This document shows positions 1 through 8,401 of a stretch of DNA of 64,000 bases, one piece after another; position 1 is the stretch's first letter, and every line of letters starts with the position of its first letter. Origin of the DNA: Aquiflexum balticum DSM 16537 (GTDB lineage: Bacteria > Bacteroidota > Bacteroidia > Cytophagales > Cyclobacteriaceae); assembly GCF_900176595.1 (NCBI RefSeq), contig NZ_LT838813.1, positions 2,246,001 through 2,310,000 of the forward strand, read 5' to 3'. The translations under genes were made by a program, and so were the position numbers. A model generated the notes under the pieces. The model was not told the origin of the DNA, made no database searches, and saw only the letters and a list, made by a program, of their open reading frames with translations.

Positions 1-6
1 GAATAG

Positions 7-69
7 CCCCGTGTGAAACGCGGGGAACTGAAGAGATTAAATCTGGAACATCAACCCTGAATGGGTTGA
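7..69. repeat. pair of short intergenic hairpins
   Basis: Two hairpins lie close together: CCCCGTG (7-13) pairs with CGCGGGG (19-25), and TCAACCC (51-57) pairs with GGGTTGA (63-69). No coding frame is evident from 1 to 390. Their compact form and the lack of a T-tract suggest a dispersed intergenic repeat rather than a terminator. The rest of the gap up to radC shows only the short hexamer run near 280. Confidence 0.45.
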
Positions 70-277
70 ACAGTTCAGGTGATTTTTAAGTAATGTGTCA
101 AGTAATTTCAGGACGAGACAATTGTTTATTTAAATAACTCACCGAGAATTGTACGGAATTACCAAATTAATGACAACATCGTGGTTATGCAGTAGTCAAT
201 ATCGGTATATCGGCAACGATACCATTAAAGAGGAAAATCTACCAGGACCAAGGCCGGACCATGGTTTGCTGCTTACT

Positions 278-304
278 TCCGTCTTCGGTCTTCGGTCTTC
301 CGCC
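278..304 (-). repeat. GACCGA-type hexamer run (reverse orientation)
   Basis: The run CGTCTTCGGTCTTCGGTCTT is, on the other strand, a string of GACCGA / GACGGA hexamers. Similar runs occur at 10006-10029 and 20458-20492, always between genes. It is not part of a reading frame. Confidence 0.5.
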
Positions 305-390
305 TAACTGAATTAGAATGTTAGGTTACTTGCAAAGAAGCGTTGAACCATATATCCAGACTAATATTTCACTTTTCACCAAATTCTTTT

Positions 391-1089
391 ATGGAAGACT
401 ATTCATCAATCAAGATTTCCCAATTGGCAGAAGAGGATCGGCCTCGGGAGAAACTCCTGCTCAAAGGTAAATCCGTTTTGTCGGATGCGGAACTGATTGC
501 CATACTGATAGGTTCAGGGACCAAATACCTGAGCGCGGTGGATTTGGCCAGGTATATCCTCTCGAAAGTCAATAATGATCTGGGAGAGCTGGCAAAAATG
601 AGCATTAACGACCTGAAAAAATTCAAAGGCATAGGGGAAGCTAAGGCCATCAGTATCGTAGCCGGACTGGAGTTGGGCAGAAGAAGGAAACTGATCACCG
701 AACTGGTCAAAAGACCAAGGATCATCTCCTCAGGGGATGTGTTCCATCTGATGAGGTCTGAATTGATAGATGAACCGATTGAGCATTTTTATATTTTGTT
801 GCTGAACCGAGCCAACTATGTCCTCAAAAAAATACTGATCAGCAAAGGCGGGACTACCGGAACTGTTGCGGATCCCAAAATCATTTTCAAACATGCCCTG
901 GACTGCTTGGCATGCTCAATTGTGTTGGTGCACAATCATCCATCCGGAAACCTTAAACCTTCCGACCATGACAAGCACCTGACCAAAAAACTTGTAGATG
1001 CGGGTAAATGTATGGAAGTCCATGTGATAGATCATGTGATTATCACCGATGTTGCCTATTTTAGCTTCGCAGATGAAGGAATATTATAA
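391..1089 (+). CDS. radC: RadC family JAB-domain protein
   Basis: Protein of 232 residues in the RadC (UPF0758) family. The N-terminal half carries helix-hairpin-helix-like sequence (KFKGIGEAKA). The C-terminal half is a JAB/MPN metalloprotease-like domain with the JAMM signature HNHPSG at H181-H183 and the following aspartate near D194, so the metal site looks intact. ATG 391 is chosen because the protein then begins MEDYSSIKISQLAEEDRPRE, close to the usual family start; a TTG at 343 would add 16 unrelated residues. Its role is uncertain: the name comes from an old DNA-repair assignment that is now disputed. The next gene begins directly after the stop codon, so the two are probably co-transcribed. 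Confidence 0.93.
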   Translation: MEDYSSIKISQLAEEDRPREKLLLKGKSVLSDAELIAILIGSGTKYLSAVDLARYILSKVNNDLGELAKMSINDLKKFKGIGEAKAISIVAGLELGRRRKLITELVKRPRIISSGDVFHLMRSELIDEPIEHFYILLLNRANYVLKKILISKGGTTGTVADPKIIFKHALDCLACSIVLVHNHPSGNLKPSDHDKHLTKKLVDAGKCMEVHVIDHVIITDVAYFSFADEGIL

Positions 1090-1713
1090 ATGATGAATAC
1101 AAGAAATATTTTGATTATTGGAGTACTTGCCGTAATCACCCTTGCGGTAGTTTATACACTTACTGGAACAGACGATCCGGAAGTTTATATAGAAAAGATC
1201 GAAAAGGAGCGGGAAAGACAGTATAAGTTTATCCGGTTCAATATCGAATCACCCTTGTCCGAGTTGCAGAAGAGGGATTTCAAAGAGCTTGATTTTTATA
1301 CGGTTGACCCTGCATACAAAGTTAGGGCTAAAATGATTCCTGTGGAAGACCGAAAGATGATGGAACTTCCCATGACCGATGGCACGGTCGAGAAATACCT
1401 CAAGCATTCCTTCGCGGAATTTGAACTGGAAGGGCAAACGCATCGGCTATTGTTGCTTCAGTCCATCAAGGAATTGGATAAACGAAATTTCTTCCTGGCT
1501 TTTGCAGATGGGACAAGCGGCGAGGAGACCTACGGCGGAGGCCGCTATATCAACCTCAGACAGGATGGTAAAAACAGCATCACCATAGACTTCAATATGG
1601 CCTATAATCCCTATTGCGCCTACAACCCTGATTTTGCCTGTCCTTTGCCGCCAAAGGAGAATGTGATGGAGATAGCGATAAGGGCAGGGGAAAAGGATTA
1701 TAAGAAGGACTAG
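1090..1713 (+). CDS. DUF1684 domain protein, membrane-anchored
   Basis: A 207-residue protein with one N-terminal hydrophobic segment (about residues 6-24), so it is probably anchored in the inner membrane or exported. The C-terminal half has the features I associate with DUF1684: GEETYGGGRYI, then DFNMAYNPYCAY, then CPLPPKEN and a final AGEKDY. The biochemical role of DUF1684 is not known to me. The start codon abuts the radC stop, and a second ATG follows at once, so the start could be 3 bases later. A strong hairpin follows the stop. The last codons and this hairpin are duplicated about 840 bases downstream. Confidence 0.85.
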   Translation: MMNTRNILIIGVLAVITLAVVYTLTGTDDPEVYIEKIEKERERQYKFIRFNIESPLSELQKRDFKELDFYTVDPAYKVRAKMIPVEDRKMMELPMTDGTVEKYLKHSFAEFELEGQTHRLLLLQSIKELDKRNFFLAFADGTSGEETYGGGRYINLRQDGKNSITIDFNMAYNPYCAYNPDFACPLPPKENVMEIAIRAGEKDYKKD

Positions 1714-1715
1714 TC

Positions 1716-1753
1716 GACCTTTGGGGTTTTCAAAACCCTGAAGGTCTTTCTTT
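1716..1753 (+). terminator. rho-independent terminator after the DUF1684 gene
   Basis: GACCTTTGGGGTTTT (1716-1730) pairs along its whole length, with two G-T wobbles, with the sequence ending AAGGTC at 1746. A T-rich tail TCTTTCTTT follows. It lies 3 bases past the stop codon. Confidence 0.8.
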
Positions 1754-1767
1754 GGAAAAAGAGCCAA

Positions 1768-2035
1768 GAATCAAGACTGGATGTTACCTACATTTAAGCT
1801 TCCACAATTTAGGAAGGTTTAGAAACCCAAAAGACTTCACCTTGTCATGTCGACGGCAGGAGACATCTAATTACTTAGGGGAACAATAAAATCAAGAACA
1901 AAGACTGGACGATACCTACATTGAAGCTTTCACAATTTTGGAAGGTATAGAAACCCTAAAGACTTCACCTTGTCATGTCGATCCCGACAACTGTACGGGA
2001 AGACATCTATTGCAGAGGGGAAACAAAAGAATCAA
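1768..2035. repeat. two imperfect tandem copies of a ~120-140-base intergenic unit
   Basis: Copy 1 (about 1768-1888) and copy 2 (about 1889-2035) share, in order, a CAAGACTGG-like start, ACCTACATT-AAGCTT-CACAATTT, GGAAGGT-TAGAAACCC, AAGACTTCACCTTGTCATGT and AGACATCTA. Copy 2 is longer because it carries a 19-base palindrome-like segment (1982-2000) where copy 1 has about 7 bases. No reading frame is preserved, so this is non-coding repeat DNA. Confidence 0.75.
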
Positions 2036-2343
2036 GAGCCAAGAATCAATACTGGCTTTTTGTCGAATTCCGGGATAGGTTGGAATGATTAGTAATGTCG
2101 AGTGAGTGATTGAATCTGGAAACAACCGAATCAAGAACTCTTTAATTATAACCGTTATGAATGGGTCATATTTTAAATTAATGGTATATATCCGGGATAA
2201 AAAGTATTATTCTTGATAACCAATCACTTAATGTTTTATCAATAAAAATTTAATATTAAAAAATTAGGACTTTTTTTTTTGATTACTTTTCAAACGCTTT
2301 TAAAAGTTAGTTTTTATTTATTCACTCTTAACTCAATTATTTT

Positions 2344-2544
2344 ATGAAAAGGATTCCTTATGGCATGTATTATGACCTGACAGATTCGGGAGAACCCCTT
2401 TCCACTCTCGTTATTGATAATGTCAACGCATATACTCCTGGTATGATCTTTACCAGCCTTTGGTCAGATGTGGTCACGGTCAATCAGTTCAGAAATGATT
2501 TGTTATTAAGAAATGGAAATGTCCAGTCTGGAGAAGGATTATAA
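2344..2544 (+). CDS. small hypothetical ORF or gene remnant
   Basis: A 66-codon frame that starts MKRIPYGMYYDLTDSGEPLS. I recognise no family. It has no signal peptide and no clear ribosome binding site beyond an AT-rich leader. The last bases (from 2530) belong to a degenerate copy of the 3' end of the DUF1684 gene, read here in a different frame. This suggests a chimeric or decayed locus rather than a working gene. Base composition is slightly more AT-rich than in neighbouring genes. Confidence 0.2.
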   Translation: MKRIPYGMYYDLTDSGEPLSTLVIDNVNAYTPGMIFTSLWSDVVTVNQFRNDLLLRNGNVQSGEGL

Positions 2545-2610
2545 GAGGGACTAGACCTTTGTGGTTTTCAAAACACTGAAGGTCTTTTAGGTAAAAGAAC
2601 CAAGAACCAA
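2530..2610 (+). repeat. decayed duplicate of DUF1684 3' end plus terminator
   Basis: About 80 bases match 1689-1774: the terminal codons encoding EKDYK-D-stop, the hairpin arms GACCTTTG and AAGGTC, and the following CCAAGAA run. In this copy two mismatches interrupt the inner hairpin stem and three bases after the stop codon are missing. It is therefore probably a non-functional relic. Confidence 0.75.
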
Positions 2611-2612
2611 AG

Positions 2613-3213
2613 GGCATAAATTGAACATGTACTTGCTATGGCGAAAAGGATGGCGTGACCATTGATTGGGTCCATGCGGAATTGGAGAACTTACCTTTAG
2701 TCTAATTAGTCCATATGTTTTTTTCTTTCAAATCACTTTTAATTGAGGAGGATCCTAGAATCACGAAATTAGAAAATTAAATTTTTATAACTTTTTAAAC
2801 AATATATATTGAAATATAAATTTTTATATAGAAAAAATACCCTAAACAGGGTATTTTTTTATTCAAATTAACCTATTAAGTTTGGGTATAACTAATTGTC
2901 TAAACATACTTTCCTGATAATAACTTTTAGAAAATATTAGGATCGAATAAGTGGAAAATACTTCTTGTAATAAATGGTGAAATTTTCCAAAAGCTATTTG
3001 ATGGATGATCTTAAAACGGAAGGGATTACAAGGTGATGAATTAGATGGGATTTAATTCAAATTTTGCTTAATAAACTAGTCTTGTAATTGATTAGTTGCT
3101 GGACTTATTCTTAGTTGATTTCCCCATTCTATTTGATGCATATTATTTCAAAATAAGTAAGGAGTTAGCCGAAAATCCTTAAACAGAGTAGGTAAAACAT
3201 AAAACAAATAAAG
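2613..3213. other. intergenic, no gene recognised
   Basis: About 600 bases, AT-rich, with scattered stops in all frames. One short open stretch (about 2628-2702, reading TCYGEKDGVTIDWVHAELEN) could be a gene relic but is too short to assign. Apart from the terminator at 2832-2860 I see nothing else. Confidence 0.4.
2832..2860. terminator. bidirectional hairpin terminator
   Basis: AAAAAATACCCT (2832-2843) pairs with AGGGTATTTTTT across a 4-base AAAC loop. It has an A-run before and a T-run after, so it could work in both directions. Confidence 0.75.
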
Positions 3214-4296
3214 ATGAAAAGTGGAATCACAAATCTGGGTTATGTACTCGGAATTTTCTCTTCTATTATGATGTTAGGATGTCATGATGAGCTGAAGGGG
3301 GAATTTCCCCATCAATCTGAACAAGAAGTTATGAGGATTGAGGGAGGGACTCTGAAATTTGCCAGTATCCTAGACTATGAAAGTTTTTTTGATGACCCGG
3401 AGGTATTTGACATTCCTGACTTCCAAAGTTTAGCGAAAATTTTTTCAAAGCGCCAAACAATAAACACTGTTTACGGTCGTCTATCTGATGTAGGAAAGGA
3501 GTTTCTTGAAGACTTTGAGGATGCCACAATTCTTCAATTGTTGGATAAAGACGGCATGATAGTCATTGGGGAATATTTGATTTATTTGGATTTTGAACTT
3601 AGGGTAGCTGCCGTAACAAAGGACCATAGTCTTAGACAGCATTTGATAGACAGGAATCAGGAAAACCCAGCAATTAGGATTTTTGACTTTGAGGAAGACC
3701 TGCTTAGGGAATTGGAGCCTGAACCCATGATATCAATTGAAGATAAGACAGGTGAGGAAAGTTCTTATAGCCAAAGAATACAATCCTGCCCAGGTTCCTT
3801 TCCACCTGGATCCGGTTATGTTACTCCACTTGTGCCTGTCTTGAGGGCCGATTGTGGTAACCCCGACCGTAAATGTGACTATACAACATCGCCTCCTTAT
3901 CAGGAAGGAGACTTTCAATATAGAGCGATCGCAACACATGTTTACCAGGCGGCGGCCATATATTTCAGATTGAAGTCTGAATTGGTCCATCAAAAAAGGA
4001 ATACCGCAGGCACAAATATTTGGGGAAGCGAGGGTGATCCCAACATGACCATCACCTACTGGGGTAATTTTAAGCCTAATAATAAGCCAGTCGTTTCTTT
4101 GAGTAGTTGTTATGCCAGTTGCCAGGGATGTAGTCCCCCGCCTACCAACACAGAAAAAATACAAAAAATCCATTGGGAAGCAAGTAGGAGACTTACACAA
4201 ATCAATTTATACGGAATATATGAAGGTCATTTAGGGGGAAGTCACGCTCAAAGTGGACAACCTTATTACTTTCAGTTACAGCCAGTTATTAGATAA
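3214..4296 (+). CDS. hypothetical lipoprotein
   Basis: A 360-residue protein beginning with a lipoprotein signal (hydrophobic residues 9-22, lipobox MLGC, lipidated Cys23). It should be a membrane-anchored envelope protein. I do not recognise a domain. The C-terminal half (from about residue 185) has paired cysteines (SCPGSF, DCGNPDRKCDY, SCYASCQGC) that could form disulfides in the periplasm. The downstream barrel gene starts 16 bases after the stop, so the two form an operon and may work as a lipoprotein/outer-membrane-barrel pair. The function is unknown. Confidence 0.75.
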   Translation: MKSGITNLGYVLGIFSSIMMLGCHDELKGEFPHQSEQEVMRIEGGTLKFASILDYESFFDDPEVFDIPDFQSLAKIFSKRQTINTVYGRLSDVGKEFLEDFEDATILQLLDKDGMIVIGEYLIYLDFELRVAAVTKDHSLRQHLIDRNQENPAIRIFDFEEDLLRELEPEPMISIEDKTGEESSYSQRIQSCPGSFPPGSGYVTPLVPVLRADCGNPDRKCDYTTSPPYQEGDFQYRAIATHVYQAAAIYFRLKSELVHQKRNTAGTNIWGSEGDPNMTITYWGNFKPNNKPVVSLSSCYASCQGCSPPPTNTEKIQKIHWEASRRLTQINLYGIYEGHLGGSHAQSGQPYYFQLQPVIR

Positions 4297-4312
4297 TTAA
4301 TTCCAATAGATT

Positions 4313-5062
4313 ATGAAAAAGTTCATTTTATTATTCACATTGGTCATTTTAGCGAATCCGCTTTTGGCTCAAAACAGGTTCGCAGTAGGCTATCAGGGGG
4401 GCATATCCAAGTTAGTTCCCGAAACGGTCACGGTTCCCAACCAATTGCAATCATTTGAAGCTAGGGGTGCAGGGGGTGTACACATGCTTTTGTATGGCAG
4501 GTACTTTCTTAATCACAGTCTAAGCTTTAGACTGGGGGGGGGGATCAATAGCATGATGGCCTCCAATAGAATGGAGAACCAGAACAATTACAACAGCTCA
4601 TTTAGTGGCGTCAAGGGTCAGGCCATGGCGAGCATTGATTATGACATACCTTTTGGCGAAAGCAAGTACGGTGTGATCGCTTCACTTGGTTTGAACATTT
4701 CTAATAATCCCTCCTCCTTGAAAAACCAAGAAATCATCAGTGACGAAGGAGTAGTTTACTCGGGACTTACGATACGACAGGATGACGGTTCGTTGGAGGA
4801 AAGGGTTATCTTGCTTCACGAGATGGAAACATATGGTTCAGGGGGTGACTTTGTATACCATATACGTCCAGAACTGGCCGTTTATAGATTGATGGGGAAA
4901 CACAGAATATTTGCCTCTGTGATCTATGGCCATGCATTGGGAAAGGATTTTTATGTAGTTGATTACAGAGACATCTCGTTTATGGGTGATCACTATTCAG
5001 CTAGGCACCGATTTAGCGGGTCTTTTACTGCCATTCAATTCGGGTATGAATTCAAGTTTTAG
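4313..5062 (+). CDS. outer-membrane beta-barrel protein
   Basis: A 249-residue protein with a Sec signal peptide (MKKFILLFTLVILANPLLAQ, cleavage after about residue 20). It has alternating amphipathic strands and ends FGYEFKF with the C-terminal phenylalanine typical of outer-membrane barrels. GGGINS and GVIASLGLNIS look like barrel strands. No specific family is recognised. It follows the lipoprotein gene by 16 bases and is closed by a terminator at 5105, so these two genes form a complete transcription unit. Confidence 0.75.
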   Translation: MKKFILLFTLVILANPLLAQNRFAVGYQGGISKLVPETVTVPNQLQSFEARGAGGVHMLLYGRYFLNHSLSFRLGGGINSMMASNRMENQNNYNSSFSGVKGQAMASIDYDIPFGESKYGVIASLGLNISNNPSSLKNQEIISDEGVVYSGLTIRQDDGSLEERVILLHEMETYGSGGDFVYHIRPELAVYRLMGKHRIFASVIYGHALGKDFYVVDYRDISFMGDHYSARHRFSGSFTAIQFGYEFKF

Positions 5063-5104
5063 CATAAGGAATCCTCACAAATGAGATCTGTTTAAGTCTT
5101 AGAG

Positions 5105-5137
5105 AACCGGTGGTCGTGTTGGTCACCGGTTTTTTTA
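5105..5137 (+). terminator. rho-independent terminator
   Basis: AACCGGTG (5105-5112) pairs with CACCGGTT (5124-5131), followed by a T-run. It ends the lipoprotein/barrel operon. Confidence 0.85.
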
Positions 5138-5314
5138 GATAGCTAAACTTCTTGAAGGCTCAGAAAAGATGAAATATTGAGCGCATTATTTGTCGGGTCC
5201 TTGGTTTTCTAAAACCCAGAAGTTTTTATAGATTAAAAGTTAAGACATATTTCATTTTTTACCATTGGGTTTCACATTTTTCAGACATCCACTACTTACC
5301 TAAGGCAATTCTCT

Positions 5315-5322
5315 TAAATTTG
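5315..5322 (+). promoter_or_regulatory. candidate -7 box upstream of pheT
   Basis: TAAATTTG matches the Bacteroidota -7 consensus TAnnTTTG and lies 29 bases before the pheT ATG. I do not see a convincing TTG at the -33 position, so this is only a candidate. Confidence 0.35.
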
Positions 5323-5350
5323 TGCCTTATTGCGTATTAGCTGTGTTTTT

Positions 5351-7762
5351 ATGAAAATTTCTATAAATAGATTAAAAGATTTTATTGCCTTAAACCAATC
5401 ACCCGAAGAAATTGCTGACTTGTTGACCGATTCCGGTCTGGAGGTGGAGGGGATTGAGTTGTTTGAATCCATCAAAGGAGGCCTCGAGGGTGTTGTCATT
5501 GGGGAAGTCATCACCTGTGACCGCCATCCCAATGCCGATAAACTCAGCATTACAACTGTCGATATTGGGGAAGGCGTGGTACCCATCGTCTGCGGTGCAC
5601 CTAATGTAGCCAAAGGACAAAAAGTGGTGGTTGCCAAGGAAGGGGCTACACTTTTTCCTGTTTCGGGTGAATCCTTTGAGATCAAAAAAGCAAAAATCCG
5701 TGGGGAAGTTTCCCAAGGTATGATCTGCGCTGAAGATGAAATCGGGATCGGTGCAAGCCATGCCGGAATAATGGTGTTGGATACCGATCTGCCAAATGGA
5801 ACTCCTGCTACTGAGTATTTCAAGGTAGTCCGGGACCATGTGCTGGAAATCGGGCTTACTCCAAACCGAGCCGATGCTGCTTCCCATCTCGGAGTTGCAA
5901 GGGACCTGAAAGCCTTGCTCAAAAAAGAGATTTGTATCCCTTCAGTGGATAATTTCAAGGTTGACAACACCAACAGAATTATCCCTGTAGAAGTGGCAAG
6001 TACTGAGGATTGTCCCCGATATGCAGGCCTGACCATTTCCAATATCAAGATAGGCCCATCCCCGGATTGGCTTCAGAATTATCTGAAAGCCCTTGATTTA
6101 GATCCGATCAACAATATTGTCGATATCACCAACTTTATCCTCCATGACCTGGGACAGCCCCTACATGCCTTTGATGCAGACAAAATCAACGGCGGGAAAA
6201 TCATTGTCAAAAAAGTTCCCAAGGATACTCCTTTTGTCACATTGGATGAGAAGGAAAGAAAACTTTCCGGCGATGAACTGATGATCTGTGATGAAAAGGG
6301 AGGTTTGTGTATTGCAGGTATTTTTGGTGGAAAAGGTTCGGGAGTGTCCGACAATACCACTTCCATCTTTTTGGAAAGTGCCTGTTTTTCTCCGGATGTC
6401 ATCCGAAAAGGGGCACAGTTTCACGGATTGAAAACAGATGCTTCCTTCCGCTTTGAAAGAGGAACAGATCCCAATATGCCTGTTTATGCACTGAAAAGGG
6501 CTGCCATGTTGATCAAAGAATTGGCGGGTGGTGAAATCTCCTCTGAGGTAATTGATGTGTATCCTGCCCCTGTGGAGGACTTGGTCATTGAGGTGAGTTA
6601 TGCCAATATTCATAGACTGATCGGAAAAGAGATTTCAAAAGAAGAAATAAAAGAGACCCTTGAAAATCTGGACATTCTCTATATCGGAGAAACCGAAAAG
6701 AACATCACAGTTTCGGTAAAACCCTACCGGGTAGAAGTTACCCGTGAAGCGGATGTGATAGAGGAAATCCTTAGAATCCATGGTTTTGATAATGTCCCAT
6801 TATCCGAAAACCTGAATTCTGATTATCTGGCAGAACATCCTGTCAAAGACCTCAACAAACTCCAATACAGATTGAGTGAGGTACTTTCAGGATTGGGGTA
6901 TTTTGAGATTATCACCAATTCCCTGACCAAGCCCGTTTATGCGGAGAAATCAGGGTTCCTGAATCCGGCCAACAATGTGGAAATCCTCAACAAACTCAGT
7001 GAGGATTTGGGAGTGATGAGGCAGTCATTGTTGTTTTCAGGATTGGAGGTTTTGGCACATAATATCAACCGCAGACAGAAAGACCTGAAATTATTTGAAT
7101 TCGGCACCGTATATTTCAAGGAAGAAGAGCGTTATAGGGAAGAAAAAAGACTGGCCTTGTTCCTGACGGGAGACAAAGCTGCTGAAAGTTGGTTGGAACC
7201 TTCCAAAGCAGTGGCTTTTCCGGATATGTATTCAACAGTGGAAATGATCCTCGAAAAATTGGGGATTGACAATGTGGAGGTAGAAATCATCCATGCAGCC
7301 CCGTTTGATTATGCATTGCTCTTGAAGTTGGGTACAAAAGAATTGGGGACCATCGGGGTGGTTCAGGAGCATATCGGGAAGTTGGCAGAGGTAAAACAGG
7401 AAGTGTTGTATGCAGACCTGAATTGGGATTTGTTGGCAAAAAAATCCAAAGGTTTGAAAAAGTACTCAGAAATTTCCAAATTTCCGGAGGTAAGAAGGGA
7501 CCTGTCCTTGGTGATAGATAAAAAAATCACCTTTGATCAGATCAAAAAAACAGCTGTCAGGGCAGGCGGGAAATTGTTGCAAAGAATCGGAGTCTTTGAT
7601 GTATATCAGGGAGAAAAGATTGATGCAGACAAAAAGGCCTATGCTTTGAGCTTTTTCCTACAGGATACCGAGAATACTTTGACAGATAAAATAATTGACA
7701 AAACCATGTCCCGGCTTATTCAAAGTTTTGAGAATGAAGTAGGTGCATTTATCAGAAAATAA
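5351..7762 (+). CDS. pheT: phenylalanyl-tRNA synthetase beta subunit
   Basis: An 803-residue protein, the usual length for bacterial PheT. It charges tRNA-Phe as part of an alpha2-beta2 enzyme. The sequence begins MKISINRLKDFI, then has an EMAP/OB-type tRNA-binding domain (about 40-150: DRHPNADKLSI, VVPIVCGAPNV, GMICAEDEIG), the B3/4 editing domain (about 200-370: DITNFILHDLGQPLHAFD, DASFRFERG), a B5 domain, the catalytic-like core, and a C-terminal FDX-ACB anticodon-binding domain (KFPEVRRDLSLVID). ATG 5351 is preferred over an upstream TTG at 5330 because the family starts MKIS. The pheS gene is not in this window. A small coiled-coil gene follows 2 bases after the stop. Confidence 0.97.
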   Translation: MKISINRLKDFIALNQSPEEIADLLTDSGLEVEGIELFESIKGGLEGVVIGEVITCDRHPNADKLSITTVDIGEGVVPIVCGAPNVAKGQKVVVAKEGATLFPVSGESFEIKKAKIRGEVSQGMICAEDEIGIGASHAGIMVLDTDLPNGTPATEYFKVVRDHVLEIGLTPNRADAASHLGVARDLKALLKKEICIPSVDNFKVDNTNRIIPVEVASTEDCPRYAGLTISNIKIGPSPDWLQNYLKALDLDPINNIVDITNFILHDLGQPLHAFDADKINGGKIIVKKVPKDTPFVTLDEKERKLSGDELMICDEKGGLCIAGIFGGKGSGVSDNTTSIFLESACFSPDVIRKGAQFHGLKTDASFRFERGTDPNMPVYALKRAAMLIKELAGGEISSEVIDVYPAPVEDLVIEVSYANIHRLIGKEISKEEIKETLENLDILYIGETEKNITVSVKPYRVEVTREADVIEEILRIHGFDNVPLSENLNSDYLAEHPVKDLNKLQYRLSEVLSGLGYFEIITNSLTKPVYAEKSGFLNPANNVEILNKLSEDLGVMRQSLLFSGLEVLAHNINRRQKDLKLFEFGTVYFKEEERYREEKRLALFLTGDKAAESWLEPSKAVAFPDMYSTVEMILEKLGIDNVEVEIIHAAPFDYALLLKLGTKELGTIGVVQEHIGKLAEVKQEVLYADLNWDLLAKKSKGLKKYSEISKFPEVRRDLSLVIDKKITFDQIKKTAVRAGGKLLQRIGVFDVYQGEKIDADKKAYALSFFLQDTENTLTDKIIDKTMSRLIQSFENEVGAFIRK

Positions 7763-7764
7763 AA

Positions 7765-8049
7765 ATGATTCACGAAGAACTCCAACAAACCGAAAAACTT
7801 GCCATACAGGTTGGCCGCAAACTGCAGCAGCTGGAACAGGAAAATCAATCCCTGAAAGAAGACCTGTTTTCATTGAGAACCAAACTCGAAGACAAAGAGC
7901 GTTCGTTGGAGGATTTTAAAAATCAAATTAAAATAGCTAAACTTGTAAACAGCATACCGGTGGAAGATATGGAGTCTGCCGAATTGAGAGAAAAAATCAA
8001 TAATTATATAAAGGAAATCGATAATATAATTGCCTATTTGTCTGAATAA
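7765..8049 (+). CDS. small coiled-coil protein, possible ZapB-like partner of ZapA
   Basis: A 94-residue, highly charged protein without signal peptide. Residues 1-55 form a continuous heptad pattern (LQQTEKLAIQVGRKLQQLEQEN and on). The C-terminus (EIDNIIAYLSE) resembles the tail of small coiled-coil proteins next to zapA in other Bacteroidota. It is 2 bases after pheT and ends 1 base before the zapA start, so translation is probably coupled. By position and coiled-coil form it may be a division-site partner, but this is inference; I cannot assign a named family with certainty. Confidence 0.8.
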   Translation: MIHEELQQTEKLAIQVGRKLQQLEQENQSLKEDLFSLRTKLEDKERSLEDFKNQIKIAKLVNSIPVEDMESAELREKINNYIKEIDNIIAYLSE

Positions 8050-8050
8050 T

Positions 8051-8335
8051 ATGGAAACACTTTCTATCAGGTTGAAAATCGGAGATCGGGAATACCCCAT
8101 GAAGGTGAAGGCAGAAGATGAAGCCAAAATCAGACATGCAGGAAAATTAATTAATGATAAAATCAAAAGGTACAGAGAAGAATTTGGTTTGGATGACCGT
8201 CAGGACTTGTTGGCTATGGTAGCCTTCGACAGTATGGTCGAATCCATGGAACAAAATACGATCAATACTGAAGACAGTGAATTGATAAAGTCCAGCGTCA
8301 TACGGATCAATGAACAATTGAGTTCCCTTTTATAA
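8051..8335 (+). CDS. zapA: cell division protein ZapA
   Basis: A 94-residue ZapA family protein, a cytosolic FtsZ-ring stabiliser. Features are the N-terminal METLSIRLKIGDREYPMKV strand region, then AEDEAKIRHAGKLINDKI and the DDRQDLLAMVAFDSM helix that are characteristic of the family, then a C-terminal dimerising helix. ATG 8051 is chosen; a GTG/TTG-type start at 8030 would overlap the previous gene and add residues unlike the family. It sits between the small coiled-coil gene and rny. Confidence 0.9.
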   Translation: METLSIRLKIGDREYPMKVKAEDEAKIRHAGKLINDKIKRYREEFGLDDRQDLLAMVAFDSMVESMEQNTINTEDSELIKSSVIRINEQLSSLL

Positions 8336-8401
8336 TTTTCATTCCCCTCTCTTTCGGAGATTTTTCTTTTGCAGGTAGGTTTTAAATATATCAATAAACC
8401 T

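Noticed and set aside
5314-6048. Long minus-strand frame inside pheT
   Set aside because: Ser/Thr/Pro-rich antisense of a highly conserved gene; it has no family features.
8336-8401. 6S RNA gene after zapA, as found in some Proteobacteria
   Set aside because: The gap is only 66 bases, far too short for 6S RNA.
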